Positions 43,971 through 54,685 of a stretch of DNA of 64,000 bases are shown piece by piece. This DNA comes from Fistulifera solaris. Its lineage: Eukaryota; Bacillariophyta; Bacillariophyceae; Naviculales; Stauroneidaceae. The position numbers were made by a program, and so were the translations under genes. The stretch is taken from the NCBI GenBank assembly GCA_030295235.1, contig AP026130.1, positions 1,302,001-1,366,000 on the forward strand, written 5' to 3'. The notes beneath the pieces were generated by a model. That model was not told where the DNA came from, did no database searches, and was given only the letters and a program-made list of their open reading frames with translations. Each line of letters opens with the position of its first letter. Within the stretch, counting starts at the first letter, position 1.

Positions 43971-44468
43971 ATGAGGCTTTCGAAAATAATAGTATTCGTT
44001 GTGTTCATCAGATCGTCGTTGGGCTTTCTAATGCTTCTACAATCGGCGAGGCCAACAGCACTCCTTCATGCCAACACTTTGCCGACCCCAGAAGAATCGG
44101 CACGTGCGTTATCTGATTATATGGCTAAAGCACACGAGGACAAATTGAAAGCTGTAGCACAATGTGAGAAAAAGTATCAGTTAGAAATCGCAGAGCTCAA
44201 AGCCAAAATTGCACAGCTCGAGCAGAACAAATTTGTTGCTATTTCCAGTGAGGACGACTCGTTTGTTTTCCCAGTCACCAACAAGGCCATGACGGAAAAG
44301 ATAGCTGCCTACCGAAACTTTATTACGAAATACATTGTGAATGCACAAGAAGATAAAAGACGAGCGGTCGCAGAAGCAGAAAAGAAAGTGAGAGACTATT
44401 ACGAAGAAAAACTCCGACAAAAGGAGCTCGACGCTAACGCAAAAGTCACAGAAAAGAGTTTCGCGTAA
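43971..44468 (+). CDS. Small coiled-coil protein, probably plastid-targeted
   Basis: 165 residues. The N-terminus MRLSKIIVFVVFIRSSLGFLM is a signal peptide with Gly-Phe at the expected cut, followed by a Ser/Arg/Thr/His stretch without acids, the bipartite pattern of diatom plastid proteins. The mature part has two helical, Lys/Glu/Ala-rich segments (about 45-85 and 105-160) that should form coiled coils. They show similar starts (SDYMAKAHEDKLKAVAQCEKK and KYIVNAQEDKRRAVAEAEKK), so an internal duplication is likely. No catalytic motif; function unknown. Confidence 0.65.
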   Translation: MRLSKIIVFVVFIRSSLGFLMLLQSARPTALLHANTLPTPEESARALSDYMAKAHEDKLKAVAQCEKKYQLEIAELKAKIAQLEQNKFVAISSEDDSFVFPVTNKAMTEKIAAYRNFITKYIVNAQEDKRRAVAEAEKKVRDYYEEKLRQKELDANAKVTEKSFA

Positions 44469-44547
44469 AGGAAAATCGCAAACGGATTGTCATAGTCAAG
44501 CTTTTATTGTATTTCAAAAGCTGGTAAATTATGCGACCTTTTGATCG

Positions 44548-45735
44548 TTATGCAGCAGGAATATGTTTTCGTTTAGCAATTTCCAGGACCGTCTCCGAGT
44601 ACGTAGCGAGGGCTTGGTCAATAGTCTTCCACAATACAGCTTCTGCCTTGGCAATTTCAGGATCGTGACTTATTTTATCGCGACAAGGGAGAGCCGATGT
44701 CTGTTGCGATGCTCCCAAAGAGAAACGAAGATGTGTTTCTTCCGCTCTGGACTCGTGATGTGCTCGAGATGTAGGTTGGCTAGACGACCGTAACTTTTCA
44801 GAACAAGAGCTGAGATTCTGAAAGTATTTCTTCCAAGCATGCGATTGTACCTTGTGAACTTCTTCTAACATGACACGGTAACGTTTCTCGTACTCCACAG
44901 AAGAAATCCGCTGACCATTGGATACACAAAAATACTTCATTCCGCCTCTTCCCTTTTCACTTCGCGCGTCAAGAATCTTTTCCGCCAACCTGGACTGATT
45001 TGATTTGTATTCGTCCATCTGTTTCAACTGAGGACCCAAGCGCTGGTATATTGCTGCTTTATCAGGGGCCTGATAAGGAAGGACTGGGTCGACGGTCGGC
45101 GAAGACAAAACATACCCCGTGAGTTCTTCGATATCCTCTTTTGCGCTTTTTGCTTCACTCGAAGTGTAAGAATGGACGAGGCTTTGAGCTTGCTGTAATG
45201 TTGTCGCCATAGAATACAGTTGAGAGGGAGGAATGCAGACGAATGGTGATTCTTCCAACAAGATTGTATTGTTATCAGGCAGCTCCTCAGGATTCAGACT
45301 GTTGCGAGACCGTTTGGGCGCCCGAGGAGCGATATCGCGATTCAAAACCTCTGCCGTCAGTCCACTGTTTTCTTTCAAAAAATTACTCTGATCTTTTGCA
45401 TTGATTGGTAACGGAATATGGCACAAACTTTGACGTGATGGCTTGGTCGCAAGTTTTTCGACGCGAACGGTGCTATCTCCGTTCTTGAAAGCGCTGTGAT
45501 GTGTCAAATCCTGTAGAGGAGCTGAAAGTCTTCGCCGGCGGTTTGTGAGGAGAGCATTCGAAGTGGTAATGCCATCTGGTAGCGAAGAAGAGGAATCTTT
45601 GGATGATAGTGTTTGTTGGAAAGGCATATCTGCGTGTTTCATTCGTTCGACCGTGTTGGAAGCATTTTCGTCGCTCAAAGACGGCATTGACGGAATGTTA
45701 TCTGAATGTTGATATATTGGTTGCTTGACTTCCAT
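44548..45735 (-). CDS. Hypothetical, low-complexity, probably nuclear protein
   Basis: 395 residues from ATG 45735 (MEVKQPIYQHSD); the open frame extends upstream to 45903 but that part looks non-coding. Not recognised. The N-terminal half is Ser/Asn/Thr-rich and disordered, with NRRRRLSAPL and PRAPKRSRNSL as basic, Ser-flanked motifs (nuclear import or kinase sites). The C-terminal half (about 200-395) is helical: QLYSMATTLQQAQSLVHSY, ERLGPQLKQMDEYKSNQ-like helices, and a final AVLWKTIDQALATYSETVL. The conserved-looking core is GMKYFCVSNGQRISSVEYEKR. No localisation beyond the inferred nucleus. Confidence 0.55.
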   Translation of the reverse strand: MEVKQPIYQHSDNIPSMPSLSDENASNTVERMKHADMPFQQTLSSKDSSSSLPDGITTSNALLTNRRRRLSAPLQDLTHHSAFKNGDSTVRVEKLATKPSRQSLCHIPLPINAKDQSNFLKENSGLTAEVLNRDIAPRAPKRSRNSLNPEELPDNNTILLEESPFVCIPPSQLYSMATTLQQAQSLVHSYTSSEAKSAKEDIEELTGYVLSSPTVDPVLPYQAPDKAAIYQRLGPQLKQMDEYKSNQSRLAEKILDARSEKGRGGMKYFCVSNGQRISSVEYEKRYRVMLEEVHKVQSHAWKKYFQNLSSCSEKLRSSSQPTSRAHHESRAEETHLRFSLGASQQTSALPCRDKISHDPEIAKAEAVLWKTIDQALATYSETVLEIAKRKHIPAA

Positions 45736-46150
45736 TGTAAAAGCTGGTTGTAGATGAAATGCTGGGAATGAGTGAATGGAAAGGAATGTTTGGCTTGAAA
45801 CAAGGATAAGACGACGAGCATGTAAAATAATGAATGCAATGAGGAAAAGCATTCGGGTCGCTGAACTGAGAACACGCACAATAAAACGCTGACATGGACC
45901 CAAAACCAGGCGGGCGTGTCTTTACTTAGCAAAGACGATTGATACTTAGACTCAGTGAAAATTTATATAACTAATAATATTTTGTCAATCGGCGTAAGAC
46001 AACAATTTTTCTGATACTCAGAGTGCCGCGCTTCTTGTTATGACTGTCGGCGGGCGCGCTAGATGACGTCATCACTAAAAATTGAACCCCAGCGTAAAAG
46101 TTTACGCGTGGACGGGAGGACGTGTTTTTTGAAGATGCGAAAACGAGACG
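45736..46150. promoter_or_regulatory. Upstream region with a 12-bp CRE palindrome
   Basis: GATGACGTCATC, a perfect palindrome, is at 46061-46072, about 330 bases upstream of the preceding minus-strand gene. It stops at the target-site duplication of the retroelement (46145-46150). Confidence 0.45.
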
Positions 46151-46480
46151 TGTGAAAATCTACGACGTACGGATAGGCCGCAGATTCGGGCTGTTTGTTT
46201 TATTTTACTTGATATTATGGTGTGTAAAGCGTGATGGAGTCGAATGAGTGTTTCCCTTTGTTTTCCTGTTGATTTCTACTTGATTCGGTAGGTTGTTTGT
46301 TTGGTGTCAAGATAGCGTTCCTTATCTTCCCACTCTTCAGTATGTCGAGCTGTTGTTCCTCATGATAGGATTTAACGACATTAGCTGACAACCGTTCCGA
46401 ATTCTTGATTCGTATTCCTGACGTGTATTCGGGATTGTGGTTCACGAGTCAACCTGTCTCACCATACTGGTTTCCTCGCA
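46151..46480 (-). repeat. 3' LTR of the copia element
   Basis: Begins TGTGAAAATC and ends TTCCTCGCA on the plus strand. It matches 52422-52749 except for two one-base indels (aaagcgt/aaacgt and gttccgaa/gttcgaa). Confidence 0.95.
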
Positions 46481-46491
46481 CTCCCTCTCAG
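46481..46491 (-). other. Polypurine tract
   Basis: On the minus strand CTGAGAGGGAG sits directly against the 3' LTR, as expected for the plus-strand primer. Confidence 0.7.
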
Positions 46492-46677
46492 TCTTCGGCG
46501 TAATCCATTCTTCTTGAAATGTAAATATATGTAGTATGTATTGATGTATTGATGGCCCGGTCATCCTTTTCTTTCTTCATGCAATTCTCGTACATCGCTT
46601 GTTCGTAGTATGGCTTAATCCGTACGAGTTTCCTGATACATGGAATGTAGGTTGCAATAAGATAGCTTACAACGCTA

Positions 46678-49600
46678 CTACCATCCCATGATGGCTTTCC
46701 GATGTCTTCTCAGTAGCTCCGTGTTCAACGGCTTTGTGAGAATGTCTGCTGGTTGGTTTTCCGTACCGATCTTATGAATGGTAATCTCCTTCCGAACAAC
46801 GTAATCGCGAAAGTGATGTAGCTTGACTGCCAAGTGTTTAGTACGCGGTCTCCACTTGTGTGTGGTAGCTATCTCAAGTGCCCCACTGTTGTCTTCGAAA
46901 ACACGACAGTGGACTTTCGGACGATGATCCAATACATCAAAGCCCTTTGCCTTCATTTCCTTAAGAAGCTCCATGATCGGAATAGCTTCTCGAAGGGCAT
47001 AACTTAGTCCTGTGTACTCGGATTCAGTAGAAGAGAGAGCAATTTCAGTTTGCAACTGAGATTTCCAAGTGATGGGACATCCAGCATAGGTTATAATGTA
47101 TCCATGTCGTGACCGGACGTTGTCAGGGTCATGACTTTCATCACGATGATAGTTTCCGCAAAAGTCTGCATCAACAAAAACCTCGAATGACTTCGACAAG
47201 TCTGGTTTGAGAATCATTCCTTTGTCTTTTGTTCCGAGCAAGTAACGACCCAACCATCGGGCAGCGTCTCCGTGTTCCTTTCGGGTTTCCTTAGAGAAGC
47301 GTGCGCACTGGTGCACAGCATACGCGATGTCGGGGCGTGATCCTCTTTCGAGATAATTCAGCTTGCCAATGAGTCTCGAGAAATGGAAACTGTTATCGAA
47401 TAGAGGAGATAGTTTGAATCGCTGGAGAATAACTGATGATCTTGCAGGAGTTTCTTTCGTTTTTGCACCCAACGGTAAGCGTAGCTCATCAAGTACCTGT
47501 TGAATGAGATGTGGCTGTGTCATTTCGATCTCACCGCTTTCTTTTCTTTCGATATTGACGCCTAGAAAGTCGCTCAAGTCACCTTCAACTGTCATATCGA
47601 GAATGGCTTGCATTTCTTTGATTGTGTTGGCAATTTCCGTTTTATCAGGACCGGCAAGGATTGAATCATCAGTGTAGAGGACGTAGATCATTTTTCCTTT
47701 GTAGAAGACACATTCTTCGATGGCAGACTGTTCGAAACCAATCGACTTGAGTTTTGAAACAAGATATTGATTCCAAACGCGACCGGCTTGTTTCTGACCA
47801 TAAGTGTTGCGTCGAAGTTTGAAAACATATTCACCTGGTTGTGCACCTTCGACTTCGAAACCTCTTGGAATTTTCATGTAAAGGTCTCGTTCGACTGGAG
47901 CCTGTGTAAAGGCAAGTACATAATCGAGTTGTTTTGTATGCCAGCCGTGAATGAGAACAAGAATGAGCAATAGTCGAATGGAATTCCAACTTGCAACAGG
48001 TGCGTAAGTCTGATCATAGTCTCGATGCTTGACCATTCGAGAGCCATCAATATTCAAACGAGCCTTCCACTTTTTCACTTTCTGTGTGCGAATGTCACGC
48101 TTGCGTTTCATTTGCCATACTGCAGGTAAGATCGTTGCGTTCTTGGGAACATCGTTGATGTGTTTTAGCTCTAACCCTCCGTGATCCATCTGCGAGTCAA
48201 TTTCTTTGCGCATTGCCAACATGAACTGATCCTTGTCAGGCTCTTTCATTGCTTGATGAAGATACATTGTGTCTGGATCAGATGTCGCTTTGAATGCTAG
48301 TAATGGGTGCCCTGTGTCCTCTTCCTCTTCAGGAAACATTGCCTGAAAAGAAAAGATCTCTCCTTGAATCTGTTGATCCCGTATTTGAATTTCCATTGCA
48401 GCAATCAACCGTTTAGGTGCGGAGTGCTTTCGTGAAGAACGCCGTGTTGCAATGGGAATATTCTTAGGTGCTGTCGCTGACGTCGGCTGTGACTGAAAGG
48501 CTTCCTGGGAAGTTTCGACTGGATTTTCCGCCTCAGGTCGTTCCTGATTTGATGTCGTTGGTGCAGATTCTGCGGTAGACGATGGCGGTTGTTGCTCCCT
48601 CTCGAGCTGAGGGGGGAATGACAGGAGCTCCCTCTGAAGCTGCCGCTGGAGGCAGAAGGGAGAATTCAGCATCCGGTGCTGGTGGATCGGTGGTTGACTT
48701 GCGCTCGGAAGCGGCCACAAATCCAGCTTGTTCCTGCCAGAGCGAGACCGGTCGCTCTTGTTTGGTAGAGTTCTTTACTGTTGTGAAGAGTGAATCCAGA
48801 GTCACGTGAAATTGCGGAGAGACTCGTCCTGTCTGTAGGTTGAGGACGCCAACATTTCTGGAGTGTTGCGGAGATCGGCCAAGATAGAGGCCAATTCGAG
48901 ATCGTTCCATCCATTTGCCACCTTTGGGTCGTCGTTTGCCCTGCTGGAGGGCGTCGTCGAGGACATAGGCTGGGCATCCGAAGTGGTGCCAATGTGTGGG
49001 ATTTTCGTTGACGACAGTACCACTGAAAACTTGTTCGGGGGGACTGGTGGCCAGGATGTTTGAGCCATGGTGTCGCGTTGATCGAGTCATTTGCCATCTT
49101 GATGGCTGCACGGCCAGAGATGTGTCGTGACAGCTTCAGGCCATCGCTTTGCAGCGAAGATCAACATTGTGCGAGCCATATTTTGTAGTTGGCGGATTCG
49201 GTTTTCCGCTTTACCATTCTGATGGTGAGCGTTTACGCTCGCAAATGATAACCCCTGTTGTTTAGAATAACAGTCGCGGACCCAGTCTTGTGCGGCAAAT
49301 GTGCCATTGTCAGCATGATAATGTTTAATAGTCACACCTCTTTGTTTGGCGTGGCGTTCGAAAGCCTCTTTGGCTTGTAGAGTTTCAGTAGGCTGAAGTG
49401 GACTTTTGTAGATGAACATAGCTGAGACTGGAGTATTGATCCACGAAGACGGTGGCTGCGGTGTAGCTCTCTGGTGAGAAAGCCAGCCATCTGGGCAATG
49501 AGACCAGGGCGTTCGGGAAATGAGCTGGTCAACTGATACAACTTCTCCAGGTTTACGAATGTGGTCAACTGGAGAGGCGTTTTGCGATAGTTTTAGTACG

Positions 49601-50541
49601 CCATGGTCGACGTGTTGCTTTGCCGAACTGACATGCGCTGCAAATTGGAACTGGACATTTGGCGAGCCGACGAGGAATAATACCTAGTGTCGCCATGAGT
49701 TGTAGTTTCTTAGGAGAACAGTGTCCGGGCGTAGGTGATATCGAAGGAACTCAGCTGAGACATTGTCAGGCTTGTCTTCGTCATTGTCGGCAATATCGTC
49801 AATAGAAGTCGGTCCATTGGAGTAGACGTCCGAAGTTGAAGTCGTCAGAATTCGTAACTGCGGGAGCGTCGATATCATGTCGAGATGGATCAGCAGTCGA
49901 AGTGTCACCGGTGGGGGACATATCGGAAGCGGTAGCCTCATAGCACATTGGTTCAAGAACGTCGTCATCGTCATCAATGTCGGCTTCGAGCAGAAGGCAT
50001 GGTATTGCGAGTAACCCGATGCCAGGCAGAAGGTCGCGACGTTGGTTCGATGGTCGAGAGGAACAGTTTTCTTGTAACGACGCTGATCCCAGAAGAGTGT
50101 GCACGTGTCGTGAGTAGTAGTTTCTCCCGTTCCCGCTCGCGGCTTGGTATCTTTCTGTGACTTGGCCCAGTGCTGAGGGCTAAACAGTCGGACGCCGCCC
50201 TGCGGTACATAGTAAGAGTTCGGGATCAGAAACGTGTGAAGCATTCCCGAGTCGTCTTCGATCTTCCATCGGAGTGTGCCCATTCGGACATTGTCAATAC
50301 GAGTGCCACCAAACCCCTTGATGTGACGTTTTGTAGGGATAGGGGGATCTTCGAAGTCACGAATGTCATGCGAAATACACGCGGTGCAACGATTATCGAT
50401 GCCAACAGGTGCTGAGTCGGTGTCGAACGACGCAAAATTCATGTGCTTGCCATCCATTATTTGCATCGAAATTAACGACAGCGCCAAAAGTCGCGATTTT
50501 GATCGTTTGATTGGCTTTTTCTTTTTCTTCTTTTGCACCAA
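46678..50541 (-). CDS. Copia pol: protease, integrase, reverse transcriptase, RNase H (several frame breaks)
   Basis: Protease region near 50541-50400, with DSAPVGIDNRCTACIS in place of the usual D[ST]G. Integrase core pieces lie between 49568 and 49087 (HADNGTFAA and VNAHHQNGKAENRIRQLQ). The longest frame, 46678-48720, encodes the copia-type RT (LDYVLAFTQAPVERDLYMKI and the active-site YTDDS) and RNase H (SSTESEY), ending RKAIMGW. These parts are in at least four overlapping frames at 48533-49568, each continuing the previous domain, so the breaks are single-base shifts rather than lost domains. Confidence 0.85.
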
Positions 50542-50963
50542 AGATAAATTCCAAAAAGAGTAAGTAAAGGAAGAATCTCCACAATCTTGAGAGGAGCGTC
50601 AGAATCGATTGTTTGGCGATTCTGCAAATAGAAATGGCTTTCGCCACCGGTGCGTAACTTGAAAGGATTTTGACTCGTCGATCGTATCGTCGTTTTGTTT
50701 CAAGCTTGAGTGACCAGGCTGCAATGTGCTGGCGCATGATTGTGTTTGACTTCTTGAGCCACGATTTCAACCACTCACACTTTCCTCGTTTTGATTTAGG
50801 AATGTATGAAGCGGTATCATTATCGGGCGGAGGAACAATCACGACCACAATGCAGATAGCTGTGGCGACGACGGAGAAGAGAGCAATGCTCGTAAACCAA
50901 CGAGAAACTGCTCGCCACCACGCCGTGGTCAACGCTTCGCCACAGCGGAGCCTCCTTGGAGGC

Positions 50964-52358
50964 TCACTCGGAGTCGCTTTCGGTGTCGTCGTGGCCATCG
51001 ATGGCCTCGAGCGCCTTTGCAAACTTGAGTTTCTTCTTCTGGTCGTTCTTGCCACTGAACTTCTTTTCCTTTTCCTTTCCCATGCGACAATCAACCGGCT
51101 TGTGTCGGCACCAGCGCTTGAGTGCGGTGCACCACCAGTACTCCTTGTTGTCGACCTTCTTGGGTTTGGACTCCTCTCCGGACTTGGGAGGTTCCTTCAT
51201 CCAGTCGGCAATGTCTGTTTTCTTGTCCTTTGCCTGCGGAGAATCCTTTGCGTTGGACTTCCCTTTTGTGCTGGGAGTCTTGCCTCTGTTGTTCTTTCCG
51301 GCGTTGTTCTTCTTCTCCATGTTGCGGATTTTCGTTTCGAGTGCGAGAATTCGTTTGTCCGCTTGAGCAGAAGCCTTCCATTCGCCCACGGCCGACGAGG
51401 GATTTTGTACTTTCCTTCGGCTTTGTCCATGAGATCCTCGGGAGTCATTTCCAGCGCCTTCTTCGTACAGTTCTTCCTTGCTTTTGATGAACCGAACGAA
51501 CTCGTCGTCTTTCGCGGCTTTGTAACCTTTGATGAGATGGATCATGAGGTCTGTCGAAGTCTCGCCGTGGTTGCGAAGCTCCAGCATGAGCGTTTTGACT
51601 TGGATGTTGAACTTCAAGATGTCCGAGTCAACTGTGCTCATGTATGCATCCAAACCTGCAAGTTGCGTTCGAATGTTTGACACAGTTGCGTGCGTTTGCG
51701 TGCCCGATACCTCAATGATGACCTTGAGGAAGGGAACTCCGGCTGTGATACCATTGATTGTGTATCTGTCGGACTTGATAACCACTTTTGTGCGTCCTGC
51801 CGCGAGAGAGCGAGTTCCACAACATGTTGTAGAGCATGATCGAGTCCTGTGCGTCGCGAGTTTGAGTTCCCACGTACGAGGCCGCATGGGCCTGAACCTC
51901 GTCGAGTGTGATCCTTCCATGACTGGTGAGAAAATGGAGGACGACGGGCTGCGAAGTTGGAGTATCGCTAGGTGCGGGATCTGGTAGATTCTTTCGAATC
52001 CTGCGACGTTGCCGTTGTTTGGTGAGCTCCAATAGGTCGAAAAGTCCTTCAGCTCGCAATTGAACAATTCACTTGAGTCGCCGTAAACGCTGCGGGTAAC
52101 ACTCTGAAAGGTCTTGATTCCTTCAGGGCGTGAGTAGTCAAGGATGCCTCGTGTCGCCCTGGGCGGGCACAAGAGCAAAGGGAATCGGTGCGGGAACGTT
52201 GTCTGCACCGCCTTGTCCCTGGTTTGCGTCTCCTTCTGGTCTTGACCTCCATCACCACCATCACCCCCGCCGTGGTGGCCTCCTGGGGCGTTGTGGGGAC
52301 CTGCTCCGCTCGGTGTCGCCCCAGAGGCCGCGGCAGCGCGAGTAGTTACGGTAGACAT
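50964..52358 (-). CDS. Copia gag with C-terminal Cys/His finger
   Basis: 464 residues as read, starting MSTVTTRAAAASGATPS, Gly-rich at first. The nucleocapsid-like finger is YWWCTALKRWCRHKPVDC, of the kind seen in diatom copia gag, followed by a Lys-rich tail. In two places (about 52040 to 51800, and about 51470 to 51400) the natural-looking protein runs in another frame (e.g. LFDLLELTKQRQRR and VVLHFLTSHGRITLDEV). The open frame therefore survives only because pairs of one-base shifts cancel. The first pair starts at a run of four T (minus strand, near 52040). Confidence 0.8.
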   Translation of the reverse strand: MSTVTTRAAAASGATPSGAGPHNAPGGHHGGGDGGDGGQDQKETQTRDKAVQTTFPHRFPLLLCPPRATRGILDYSRPEGIKTFQSVTRSVYGDSSELFNCELKDFSTYWSSPNNGNVAGFERIYQIPHLAILQLRSPSSSIFSPVMEGSHSTRFRPMRPRTWELKLATHRTRSCSTTCCGTRSLAAGRTKVVIKSDRYTINGITAGVPFLKVIIEVSGTQTHATVSNIRTQLAGLDAYMSTVDSDILKFNIQVKTLMLELRNHGETSTDLMIHLIKGYKAAKDDEFVRFIKSKEELYEEGAGNDSRGSHGQSRRKVQNPSSAVGEWKASAQADKRILALETKIRNMEKKNNAGKNNRGKTPSTKGKSNAKDSPQAKDKKTDIADWMKEPPKSGEESKPKKVDNKEYWWCTALKRWCRHKPVDCRMGKEKEKKFSGKNDQKKKLKFAKALEAIDGHDDTESDSE

Positions 52359-52407
52359 GGTTCAGAGACGTTTGTAGTTGATAATACCTTAATAGATGCT
52401 TTGTTAA

Positions 52408-52421
52408 GCGCAGAGGAAGCG
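52408..52421 (-). other. Candidate primer-binding site matching the D-arm of initiator tRNA-Met
   Basis: The plus-strand GCGCAGAGGAAGCG, immediately next to the 5' LTR, equals the eukaryotic initiator tRNA-Met D-arm (GCGCAGCGGAAGCG) with one mismatch. The element RNA would therefore pair with an internal part of that tRNA, not its 3' CCA end. Copia elements are known to use a 5'-half initiator tRNA as primer; the exact site here is inference. Confidence 0.5.
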
Positions 52422-52749
52422 TGTGAAAATCTACGACGTACGGATAGGCCGCAGATTCGGGCTGTTTGTTTTATTTTACTTGATATTATGGTGTGTAAAC
52501 GTGATGGAGTCGAATGAGTGTTTCCCTTTGTTTTCCTGTTGATTTCTACTTGATTCGGTAGGTTGTTTGTTTGGTGTCAAGATAGCGTTCCTTATCTTCC
52601 CACTCTTCAGTATGTCGAGCTGTTGTTCCTCATGATAGGATTTAACGACATTAGCTGACAACCGTTCGAATTCTTGATTCGTATTCCTGACGTGTATTCG
52701 GGATTGTGGTTCACGAGTCAACCTGTCTCACCATACTGGTTTCCTCGCA
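52422..52749 (-). repeat. 5' LTR of the copia element
   Basis: Same sequence as 46151-46480 apart from two single-base differences in length; the flank after it repeats gagacg. Confidence 0.95.
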
Positions 52750-52822
52750 GAGACGAACATTGACATTGTAATCGCCACGGAGTATCATTCACTGCACTTT
52801 ATCTCGCAACGCTACTGTTCTC

Positions 52823-53379
52823 ATGATCTGCGTAAGACACTGGATATTTCTCGCTTTATTCGCAAGCGCGAACTGCGCCGAGGCCGCCAGCAGATGGGGC
52901 TTTCGCAAGCAATATACTCCGTTACTTTTCTTCACGGTGCCGAAAGGCTTGATTCCGGAATGCGATGCAATGGAACGCGCCGTGCGAGCACTCGAAAGGG
53001 ATACAGGTATTCGTGTGGAACGGCTCGACTTGTTGCGTCAGCCAGAAACAGAAGCCATTTTGGGATTATTGACGCAAAAGACGCCTCCTTTTTGTATCAC
53101 CGCGAATCTGGACAAAGTCTACATGTACCAACAGGAGGCAAAGCAATTGATATAATCCGCTTGCGTGCGTGGGCAAAAGGAAGAATGCTGTCTACCCCAT
53201 CGGGTGTTCGTGGGAGTGTTTCTGGCATTTGTAGTCGGGCGCCCGCTGCGGCTCGTCAACAGCAAGAACGAGAAGAAAAGGAAGACATGATTGAGAATAT
53301 GTCCTTGACGCCAACGCAACTGGAAGGAAAACAGAAAATGAAAGAAAGAACAAGAGAGAGTAACAACAAAAAAACTTGA
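52823..53379 (+). CDS. Secreted thioredoxin-fold protein lacking CxxC, one frameshift
   Basis: ATG 52823 opens a signal peptide (MICVRHWIFLALFASANCAEA). The next part, with ECDAMERAVRALERDTGIRVERLDL and PETEAILGLL, reads like the beta-alpha-beta start of a thioredoxin or glutathione-S-transferase N-domain without a CxxC. The frame breaks at a T run (53089-53093). Downstream, in another frame, it continues with FLYHRESGQSLHVPTGGKAI and IIRLRAWAKGRM, then a Gln/Glu/Lys-rich tail to 53379, giving about 185 residues when joined. It lies only 68 bases from the retroelement's target duplication, so its promoter must be retroelement-derived or interrupted. Family call is tentative. Confidence 0.6.
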
Positions 53380-53952
53380 CAGTGGAATGTTGAGGAAATT
53401 AAGCTTGCCAGTTGTGAATGAGCATGAAAAGGTTGACACCACGTCGTTCTACAATACATGTAAAGCATTATTGACATTACTAAATTAACAATATTTATCT
53501 AAAGAGGTATGTCTTTTAGGTTGTCAATAGACGCCTCGATTCTTGTTTCAATTTTGCTTTTGTTATGAAAGTAAATCTACTATAACCCTAATGTGTAGAT
53601 TACTTTTTCACGACTGCATCACGATAGTGAGTCATGAGTCAACATCAAAAACAGTTCCGATTGCTAATCTAACTAAAACCTTTGTTTGTTCTGCTTTTCT
53701 TGGTAAGTTTAGAGTAAAAAAAGTTCTGCGTCGACAATCGTTGCGAAATGCATGATGGTTCCCTTTTACTTGTACTCCGTAAGTTACTGCGTACTACCTT
53801 TAACCTTAACCTTGGTAAAGCCATGGAAATCACAAGACGCGCGTCGATTTCATTTTGTGTTCATTGAGATGTTTTCGTCTATTGACCATCCAACTGTAAA
53901 TAGTTGCGCCCTTTACAATACGAACAACTCAGAAGACTCGAAACACAGAATA
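53380..53952. other. Intergenic
   Basis: Holds stem-loop copy e (53591-53637, inverted). The open frame upstream of 53953 has no support as coding sequence. Confidence 0.4.
53591..53637 (-). repeat. Dispersed stem-loop element, copy e (inverted, long loop)
   Basis: Minus strand: CATGACT, a 13-base loop, then CAGTCGTG AAAAAGTAATCTACACAT. The downstream string matches copies b and c. Confidence 0.6.
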
Positions 53953-54514
53953 ATGATGATGCAAGTCCTCCGAGCTCCGGCAATTGCGCGTTACGCTGTT
54001 CGTAACAACTCTATGAGAAACTTTTCGACGGTTCAAAAGCTTGCGGATTCGAATGCAGTCGAAGATTTCCGCAACCTCAACAGCAAAGCTGTCATGTATT
54101 TTACTGCTTCCTGGTGCGGGCGTGAGTATTCTACATCCAAAATGAAAGTTGCGTTTTCGAAAAGCCACCTCACTTTGTGACTGCCTTCTCCTCTATGTGC
54201 AAGCTTGCAAAGCCATCTCACCCATGTATCAAGAAATGGCTACCAAGTATACGGATATTGCGTTTGGTAAAGTAGATATTGATGAGAACGCTGATTCGTC
54301 AATGGAATATGAAATTTCGGCGGTACGTTGTTTGTGGAATACGGCCGGTTTGTTATTGCTTGTTGATGAATCATTCTGATAACTTCCATACTTCTTCCCT
54401 ACTAAGGTCCCTACCTTTATTTTCTTTGAAGACAACAAGGCTGTAGCTCTTGTTCGTGGTGCTGATGTCAAAGGTTTGCAAAGTAACTTGGATCTGTTGC
54501 AAAATTCAAAGTAG
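53953..54514 (+). CDS. Thioredoxin, probably mitochondrial
   Basis: 131 residues over three exons: 53953-54121, 54204-54322 and 54407-54514, with introns of 82 and 84 nt. The first intron cuts the active site: exon 1 ends TGG TGC GGG C and exon 2 starts CT TGC, so splicing gives WCGPC, the canonical thioredoxin redox centre. Other fold marks are VMYFTASWCG, the KVDIDENADSS stretch and, at the second junction, AVPTFIFF with the cis-proline. The N-terminus (MMMQVLRAPAIARYAVRNNSMRNFST) is basic and lacks acids, a mitochondrial leader. Small general thiol reductase. Confidence 0.9.
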
Positions 54515-54685
54515 AGATCTTTTTCGGGTTTACAAAGAAGCTCACGCGCCACAAAACTGAGCAACCTGTATTTGGATAAGAACTAGGCTTAATAGTATTA
54601 TGCGTTTTGTCAGAAGATAGTGGGAGTGAAATGGTTCAAAATCATGGTGTTCTGCTCTGTTCTTTGCTACAAGCATTCTATTTTG

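Larger units (their letters stand above)
46151..52749 (-). mobile_element. Complete Ty1/copia LTR retrotransposon (diatom CoDi-like), recent insertion
   Basis: 6.6 kb, transcribed on the minus strand. It has two LTRs (330 and 328 bp) with no substitutions between them and two one-base indels. A gagacg target duplication (46145-46150 and 52750-52755; 5 or 6 bp depending on where the TG end is set) flanks it. Order: LTR, primer site, gag, protease, integrase, reverse transcriptase, RNase H, polypurine tract, LTR. Integrase lies before RT, which defines the copia order. The gag ends in a Trp/Cys/His finger. Several frame breaks in gag and pol contrast with the identical LTRs and are best explained by assembly indels. 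Confidence 0.93.

Noticed and set aside
50670-51680. 336-codon plus-strand open frame
   Set aside because: Antisense to the retrotransposon gag; explained by the minus-strand coding frame.
52408-52425. tRNA gene beside the LTR
   Set aside because: Only the D-arm is present, without acceptor, anticodon or T arms; read as a primer site.
53752-53952. Upstream extension of the thioredoxin frame
   Set aside because: Replaces a good mitochondrial leader by an unrelated stretch; the ATG at 53953 fits better.
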